Assembly: GCA_022376925.1 (NCBI GenBank)
Contig: JAIOJX010000004.1
Coordinates: 176,481,501 to 176,545,500, forward strand
Length of the DNA: 64,000 bases
Direction of reading: 5' to 3'
DNA from: Tragulus kanchil
Taxonomy: Eukaryota > Chordata > Mammalia > Artiodactyla > Tragulidae
The position numbers and the translations under genes were made by a program. This document shows, in pieces, positions 47,501 through 64,000 of this stretch. Under the pieces are notes generated by a model, which was given only the letters and a program-made list of their open reading frames with translations, searched no databases and was not told the origin of the DNA. The number at the start of each line of letters is the position of its first letter. Within the stretch, counting starts at the first letter, position 1.

Positions 47501-50500
47501 CCAGGGTGCGGGCGGGCCCGAGGGTGCAGGGGCAGCGCGGGGGCGGGGCCGGCCCGTCTCCTCACGCTGTCCCCTGGGTGTCTTCCAGTCTCTCTCGGGT
47601 TCTTTGATGACGTTCTCATCCCTCCGGAGTCACTGCAGCAGCCAGCCAAGTTGTATCCTTCAAGGTTAGGGGGGTCACAGGGGAACTCGGGCCCCTCAAG
47701 GGAGGTCCCCGCTCCGCGGGTGGCCTGGGGCCTGATGCGGCTGATCACGGCCCGCCCCCGCAGTCTGCGTTTGTCGCTCTAGAAGCGCCGACCTGTGTGC
47801 TTCCACATGGATTGTGGGGTCTCCCCACCTTCTGCCCTTGTTGGCGTTTCAAGGAGAGAGCCTGGAGGAAGGTTGGAGTCGACTGTGGCGTCACTGAGGG
47901 CCAGACTCTGGGCACGGATGGGGAGCGGGCCTGTGCTCCAGGGCCGGTGCTCCTGGCCTCTCGTGGGGGCCAAGCAGTGGCGCTGCAGGAGGTGGGGTAA
48001 GGGTCCCTCCAGGCCAGGTAGCAGGTCTAGGCCACAGGGGCACCTGGTGCGGACTGCCGGCTGGGCTCTGGGCACCGCCATGGCGGTCAGCGTGCCAGTG
48101 AGTGAAGGTGGACACCGGAAAGCACAGGCCGCCCCGCTCAGAGCAGCCCTTGCTCACGGCCTGCCCGTCCCCAGCGTGCCTTCTCCATTTCCAGTTCACT
48201 TTCGCTACGTGGTGTTCCATCCGTTCCTGGACGAAATTCTGATTGGCAAGATCAAAGGCTGCAGCCCGGAGGGTGTGCACGGTAATGCATGTTGGCTCTG
48301 CATCCTCACAAGAGACCAGGGAGCACGCAGGGGGCAGGTGGCCGGGCAGCCCTCCTCCCGTCAGCCTCCGCGCTGGGCCGCATGGTCAGGGGGGCGTCAC
48401 GAGCAGAACCTTCCTGAGGGGGGGGCTCAACTCCTGTCCTGTAACAGTGAGGACCTCAGCCAGCTCGGGGCCTTCATCAGGAGGCCAAGAGGACCTCAGG
48501 GCAGGCGCTGGAGCTGGCCGAGGTGACTCGGCCATCAGCCTCTGCTGGCCGCAGCCATGCAGGGTCCACCTTGGGCTTGGCTCAGGCTGGGCAGGGGCGG
48601 CGGGCTCCAGGGTGCGGGCGGGCCCGAGGGTGCAGGGGCAGCGCGGGGGCGGGGCCGGCCCGTCTCCTCACGCTGTCCCCTGGGTGTCTTCCAGTCTCTC
48701 TCGGGTTCTTTGATGACGTTCTCATCCCTCCGGAGTCACTGCAGCAGCCAGCCAAGTTGTATCCTTCAAGGTTAGGGGGGTCACAGGGGAACTCGGGCCC
48801 CTCCAAGGAAGGTCCCCACTCCTCGGGTGGCCTGGGTCCTGATGCTGCTGATCACGGCCCACCCCCGCAGTCTGCGTTTGTCGCTCTAGAAGCACCGACC
48901 TGTGTGCTTCCACATGGATTGTGGGGTCTCCCCACCTGTGCCTCCCTCAGGGCTGCCGGGCCTGCTTCCAGCTCCCTTTGCTCAGGTGTCCCCTTAGAAA
49001 TCATCTCAAAGGTCACCTCCCTCCGGAGGCCCCGGACTGCCTGCCTCCCCTCCTCGGCTCGGCTCGGCGGGTCCTGGGCGGGTTGAGTGCCTTTGCTGGC
49101 TCCCCGTGTCCCTGGGCTCGCCCTCACCCTGCTCCTCTGGGTGGCTGGTTCTGTGGGTGCTGCCTGGAGCTGCTCACCCCATCTGGTCCCTGTGCCCTAA
49201 GGGCCCAGCATGGGACCTGGCACCGAGGCGGGACCCACGTGCAGGGCTGCCACTGAGGGCAGTGTGCCCGTGCAGCGTGGGCTCTGCTAAGGGAGGGCCC
49301 CCAGCGGGTGTGCGCGCATGTGCGGGGCCTGTGCAGGGTCCGTGTGTGACTCCAGAACTTGCCAGAAAACCTGGCCCAGGCTGGTTGGCCGCCCCCTGGG
49401 GCTGGTAACCTCACATCCTGTCGCCTCTTCTTGGAAACTGGGCAAGTCCTGTTTGCTGGCTGCACTGTGTGGAGAGCCCGGGCAGCCTCCGCCAGCACGC
49501 CCGTCGACCATGGGCCTTGGAGCGCACTTCCCAGGCGTGCTGTTTCACCTTCCCCCACAGCCCTGGAGGGTCGGCCTCACTTCAGGCCGGGTTTACAGGT
49601 GGGGGCCCTGAGGCACTGAGAAGTTGGGCGTGGCCTCGTGGGTGGTGGAGCTGAGGTGTGAACTTGGCAGTCAGCCTCTGAGGACACGCAGGGGAGTCCG
49701 AGCCCGGGCATCGAGGGCTGTGGGCATTCCCGTGTGGAGGGGGAGCGAGCACTCTCCTCCGAGCCTCCTTCCACTCTGATGTCCTGCGTCTGCAGCCTGG
49801 GTCCTGGGTCCCCGGGCACTCCAGCCCTTCGGTCTCAACCTTGCCTCTTGCACGTGGGGTCAGGGCCGCTCTTCCTGTGACTTTCTGGACAAAGCAGCTC
49901 CGCCTGAGATTGGCTCTTCCTGGGGGAGCCCCAGACTCAGGGCTCCTCCTGGCCTGGTTGTTGCCTTGACCGTGTGCCCCACCAGCGACGAGGCGGAGCA
50001 GGTGTGGGTGTGGGAGTACGAGACGGAGGAAGGCGCGCACGACCTGTACATGGACATCGGCGAGGAGATCCGCTTCCGCGTGGTGGACGAGAGCTTCGTG
50101 GACACGTCCCCCACGGGGCCCAGCTCGGCCGAGGCCACCTCTTCCAGTGAGGAGCTGCCAAAGAAGGAGGCTCCATACATGCTCATGGTGAGCTGTCCTG
50201 AGGGGCCGGGAGGACCCAGCAGGTCCTTGCTGTGGCGTCCTGGGTGGGCCCTTCTCCCTGGGGAGCCCCGTTTCTGCAGGCCAGGGCAGCAGTGGTCCTC
50301 GCAGCAAGGTCGTAAAGCTGCCTTGGCTGTTGAGGGGCGGGTGAGGGTGCGTCAGACCCCTGCCCACGAGAGGGCAGCACCCGCTGGACGAGGCTGCGCA
50401 TCAGCTGGCTGTGGGGGTGCCCTCAGGGCTGTGCCCGTTTACAAACCCACATGGCCTGAGGGGCCAGTGAAGCTGAACCCGCCAGATCCGACTCGGGCCC

Positions 50501-51059
50501 CTTGTCTTTTACCCTCACGCATCCAGACAGCAACACATGACGAAAGCGGGCACTCGGGGTCCTGCGGGGAGGGTTTCCTGGCATACCACAGGGCCCAGGT
50601 TGTTCACTTTCAAGACAGCTGTCTGTTAGGAAGGTGGGTGGCCTAGGGCGTCCCCTTTGCATGAACTGGAGTCTGGGGCTCAAGGTCACTAGGCTTTTCT
50701 GGCGAGGCTAGACCACAGGTGGCCCAGGAGGGCAGGCATCCAGGGGAGGGGCCGGGGCCAGGTTCCTGGTGAAGCTGCACTTTTCTTGCAAGCCCAAGGG
50801 GAGGTTGGGGCGAGAGGGGAGTATGGATCGGCTGGGGTGCTGGTGCGGCTCCTGGGTGTCCCCAGAGCTGCCTGGCTGGGCGTGCCCCACCCTCCCAGTG
50901 GCCTTTGCTGCGCATCTGAAAGGGAGGGCCTCCTTTGCTTCCTGTCTGAATTGGCTCCACGCTTAACAATAAATGAAATGCGCCTCTTCTCTCCACCCCT
51001 GGCAGGGATCCATCAGTGAGCCAGGGCTGGGCCTTCTCTCCTGGTGGACCAGCAGCTAG
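41423..51059 (+). CDS. POLR3H: POLR3H, RNA polymerase III subunit RPC8 (RPC22.9)
   Basis: Peripheral stalk subunit of nuclear RNA polymerase III, homologous to Rpb7/Rpa43; it pairs with CRCP/RPC9 and acts in initiation at tRNA, 5S and U6 genes. Using one copy of each exon, 41423-41533, 44109-44205, 48195-48281, 48695-48758, 49986-50187 and 51006-51059 sum to 615 nt. That is 204 aa plus stop, the human length. N-terminal SHS2/Rpb7 domain: [20 protein letters not shown] to [20 protein letters not shown]. The C-terminal RPC8 OB-fold domain starts at [19 protein letters not shown] and runs through [19 protein letters not shown] to the acidic [10 protein letters not shown] tail, ending SWWTSS. All junctions obey GT/AG and phase. 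Exons 1, 2, 3 and 4 each have a duplicate or fragment from assembly duplications. Confidence 0.96.
41534..42000 (+). other. POLR3H: POLR3H intron 1, unique part
   Basis: Unique sequence with MIR-like text near 41800-41860. Nothing else seen. D13 begins at 42001. Confidence 0.5.
42001..44168. repeat. Tandem direct duplication D13 (42001-43066 / 43101-44168)
   Basis: Offset 1103, with about 34 bases of unmatched filler between copies (43067-43100). The left edge of copy 2 has extra bases (GCTAGCAACCCTTTC versus GCAGCAACCTTC). One interior change (TGCAGTTGAGG versus TGCAGATGAGG). An old repeat at 42160-42560 and MIR-like sequence at 42640-42830 lie inside. Confidence 0.95.
43006..43066 (+). pseudogene. 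POLR3H: Truncated first copy of POLR3H exon 2
   Basis: Good acceptor CAG at 43003-43005 and the first 20 codons [12 protein letters not shown] to LEDA, then cut at the D13 junction and reading VEV-stop. The complete exon is at 44109. Confidence 0.9.
44109..44205 (+). CDS. POLR3H: POLR3H exon 2
   Basis: Acceptor CAG at 44106-44108, donor GTGGGT at 44206. It encodes [19 protein letters not shown] to GDGASHTK and ends with one base of a split Val codon. Confidence 0.95.
44390..44510 (+). mobile_element. tRNA-derived SINE
   Basis: Head GGGACTCCCCTAGTGGGCC, core GTTTGATCCCTGATTCAGG, end CAGCACAGCCAAAAAAG. Confidence 0.75.
45000..45700 (-). mobile_element. LINE-1 3' UTR fragment interrupted by a SINE
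   Basis: L1-type text 45030-45315 (ATTTACCCTTTCAAGGTGGA, CTAATTCCAGAACATTTCC) resumes at 45568 (GCAGCATAATATCCTCAAGG). Between them lies a reverse long-bodied tRNA-SINE (45316-45553). The 14-bp GTGGCTTACTTTCT at 45302-45315 and 45554-45567 is the target duplication. Confidence 0.8.
45701..46724 (+). other. POLR3H: POLR3H intron 2, unique part
   Basis: Unique intronic sequence. No exon, RNA or clear repeat recognised. Confidence 0.5.
47091..47177 (+). CDS. POLR3H: POLR3H exon 3, first copy
   Basis: Acceptor CAG, donor GTAATG. Encodes [18 protein letters not shown] to EGVH. Identical to 48195-48281; one of the two is redundant. Confidence 0.8.
47589..47652 (+). CDS. POLR3H: POLR3H exon 4, first copy
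   Basis: 64 nt, [20 protein letters not shown], ending TT before donor GTATCC; the split Phe is completed by C at 49986. Identical to 48695-48758. Confidence 0.8.
48195..48281 (+). CDS. POLR3H: POLR3H exon 3, second copy (used in gene model)
   Basis: Same 87-nt exon in D14 copy 2. I use this copy because it is contiguous with the unique sequence leading to exon 5. Confidence 0.85.
48695..48758 (+). CDS. POLR3H: POLR3H exon 4, second copy (used in gene model)
   Basis: Same 64-nt exon with the same splice sites. Including exons 3-4 twice would add 151 nt and break the frame, so only one pair can be functional. Confidence 0.85.
48931..49985 (+). other. POLR3H: POLR3H intron 4
   Basis: GC-rich unique intron ending in the acceptor CCCACCAG. 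No repeat or exon recognised. Confidence 0.55.
49986..50187 (+). CDS. POLR3H: POLR3H exon 5
   Basis: Begins with C completing Phe, then [18 protein letters not shown] to KKEAPYMLM. Donor GTGAGC at 50188. Acceptor AG at 49984-49985. Confidence 0.95.
50188..51005 (+). other. POLR3H: POLR3H intron 5
   Basis: Unique sequence with donor GTGAGC and acceptor CTGGCAG. Nothing else recognised. Confidence 0.55.
51006..51059 (+). CDS. POLR3H: POLR3H exon 6 (terminal)
   Basis: Encodes [17 protein letters not shown] and stops with TAG. The conserved last exon of the family. Confidence 0.95.
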   Translation, partial: GSISEPGLGLLSWWTSS

Positions 51060-51252
51060 CCCCGCGCTGCTGACAGTGGACCCTGCCTAGCCTCGGGAAC
51101 GCGGCAAAGCTGGTCCTGAAGACAATCATGGCTTGTGTCGATGAGGAGCCACCTGCGCGCTGCCAGGTTGTCACCTCCCCTGCTCTGTCCAGAGCTACCC
51201 GAGTCCCGTGATCCCCGTGGACTCCTGCCTGCTGGTGACACGAAAGACATTT

Positions 51253-51258
51253 AATAAA
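51253..51258 (+). terminator. POLR3H: POLR3H poly(A) signal AATAAA
   Basis: AATAAA within TTTAATAAATG, 194 bp after the POLR3H stop, giving a short 3' UTR. Confidence 0.7.
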
Positions 51259-52302
51259 TGAGGGCAGCATCAGCTGGGAGCGCTGCCCTTGTCTCAGTGA
51301 TCTAAGGTCACTGAGTTGCCACACCTGGGACAGCACGTCCTTCCTGACCCCAGATCACGGCTGGAGATGACCCCGTCGCTGGACCTGGGGGTGAGAGGTC
51401 CAGGCCGTCTCAGGCCAAGCTCTGGGCCAGCCGAGCTTGGCGGCTCCACGATAACACGGACAGCAAGAGGCTGGCCTGGGGGAGCTGCCAGGCGCTCATC
51501 AGCCTGAGCTTCAAGGAAAAACCACCTTCCTTCCCACCGGCCTGTGGAAGGTGGGGCCTGGCCGCAGCCAAGCGGCTCCGGCAGGAAGTGGCGGCCGTGG
51601 GCTCGTCTGACAGGGAGTGAGGGCCGGCTGTCACTGCAGCCTCAGCCACGCCCGGATCACCGTGGGGGCCTGTCTGCTTGTAATTAAGAGATCCTGGAGG
51701 CAGACAGGACAAACACCCCATTTACTCAACAGAATGGCTGTGCCAGATCCCTCCTGGCCCTCCACTCATTTCTGCCAGAGATTTCTCAGGACAAGGACAT
51801 CACTCTGTAGGCCCCATTGGACGCCCTGTTTCCATCAGACGAGTCTTGTCCTGATGAAGGCGTCTCCGTGGAGCCTGCTTCCTGCCCTGGCCTTTTGGCT
51901 CCCAAGAACACAAAGGTGTGGCGCTGTGGGCGGTGCCAGTGGACAGCCCTTTGGAGCAGTGCCGGCTGCTGCTCCCTGCTGAGGGACAGGGGGTAGGGCG
52001 TGTGCAGACCAGCTGTGACCTGGGACGTGGCGGCCAGTCTGTGAAAAACACTGTGTCTGAAGGGCAACTGCAAAGCCCAGGGAGAGGGGGAGGCTCTGTG
52101 TTGGGTCCAAGCCCCAGGCCCACCACGGAAGCTGCTGGACTGAGGGTGGGAAGGGGAGGCTGCCCGTGTGAGTCTGAGCTGGGCCCAGCTGGGCTGTGGC
52201 TGTGGGGCGTGCACTGGCCGGCTGTGAAGGACCCCAGCCCCGTGCTGGAGCGGGCGACACAGACACCACCACTCACGCAGGAGCCGTCATGGAATCTGAA
52301 CT
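51259..52302. other. POLR3H-ACO2 intergenic spacer
   Basis: Unique sequence between the convergent genes. No feature recognised beyond their two 3' ends. Confidence 0.5.
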
Positions 52303-52308
52303 CTTATT
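52303..52308 (-). terminator. ACO2: Possible ACO2 poly(A) signal variant AATAAG
   Basis: CTTATT on the + strand reads AATAAG on the ACO2 strand, about 350 bp after the stop. No canonical AATAAA occurs in a sensible position, so this is tentative. Confidence 0.3.
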
Positions 52309-52655
52309 TTCCTTGTAAGAGCAAAAGGATGTTTCAAATCCTTTAGCCACCAATGAAATGATCAGGCAGGAGAAAACCTTTACATGGGCATCTGTCATCA
52401 AAAATAAATACAGTTACACGAAGCTCCTCAAGACCTGGATCCAACTAAACACAGGAAGACAGGAGCTGACGTGTGAGAGCCTCCCCACCCCCAGCTGGGG
52501 GTCACTCCCCGGGCCGAGGGGAGGGAGGGCAGGAGGCCTGGTCAGCCCATCTCGGAGCGAAGCCACGGCTGGATCAGTCTGATCCGGTCTGTGACGCAGA
52601 ACTGCACTTGTGACACGAGCTGGGTCCGAGGAGCGGGCGGCGGCACGGCAGGGCC

Positions 52656-64000
<11,345 letters not shown>

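Larger units (their letters stand above)
46725..48930. repeat. Tandem direct duplication D14 (46725-47828 / 47829-48930)
   Basis: Offset 1104 to 1106. The last 150 bases of copy 1 (47690-47775) differ at many positions from copy 2 (CCGCTCCGCGGGTGG versus CCACTCCTCGGGTGG; GATGCGGCTG versus GATGCTGCTG). Contains POLR3H exons 3 and 4 in each copy. Confidence 0.97.

Overview
This is vertebrate nuclear DNA from a pecoran ruminant (cattle, sheep, deer or giraffe type). The evidence is split genes with GT/AG introns, a BovB LINE 3' end, Bov-A2-type SINEs and many tRNA-derived SINEs. The exact species cannot be told from the sequence. The window matches a conserved block known from human 22q13.2, here read in the opposite direction: PMM1 (+), CSDC2 (-), POLR3H (+), ACO2 (-). 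PMM1/CSDC2 and POLR3H/ACO2 are convergent pairs; CSDC2/POLR3H are divergent.

Layout: 1-1671 holds the last intron pair and last two coding exons of PMM1 (phosphomannomutase 1). 1929-8697 holds CSDC2 (cold-shock RNA-binding protein, complete 154-aa coding sequence in three exons). 8.7-39 kb is CSDC2 upstream and intergenic DNA, dense in repeats, with a possible CSDC2 promoter near 25.4 kb. 39.8-51.3 kb is POLR3H (RNA polymerase III subunit H), whose six coding exons sum to exactly 204 aa plus stop. 52.3-64 kb is ACO2 (mitochondrial aconitase), exons 18 back to 6, giving the C-terminal 549 residues; the 5' exons lie beyond the window.

The most striking property is not a gene. The window contains 16 head-to-tail direct duplications, nearly all 1.05-1.16 kb long and close to identical. 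They sit at arbitrary positions and cut through exons, introns, SINEs and a promoter. They include PMM1 exon 8, CSDC2 coding exon 1, POLR3H promoter plus exon 1, POLR3H exon 2, POLR3H exons 3-4, ACO2 exons 17-16 and part of ACO2 exon 6. Mismatches and one-base indels cluster beside the junction between copies. This is best explained as contig ends that overlap by about 1.1 kb and were concatenated instead of merged, i.e. false duplication in the assembly. About 17 kb of the 64 kb is redundant. For each gene one copy of every exon gives a normal protein, so the genes themselves look intact.

The four genes are unrelated housekeeping or tissue-expressed loci and do not form a pathway. I did not find an undescribed biological system. 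The secondary observations are nested transposon insertions with clear target-site duplications, a hAT-type element, and an abundant long-bodied tRNA-SINE family.
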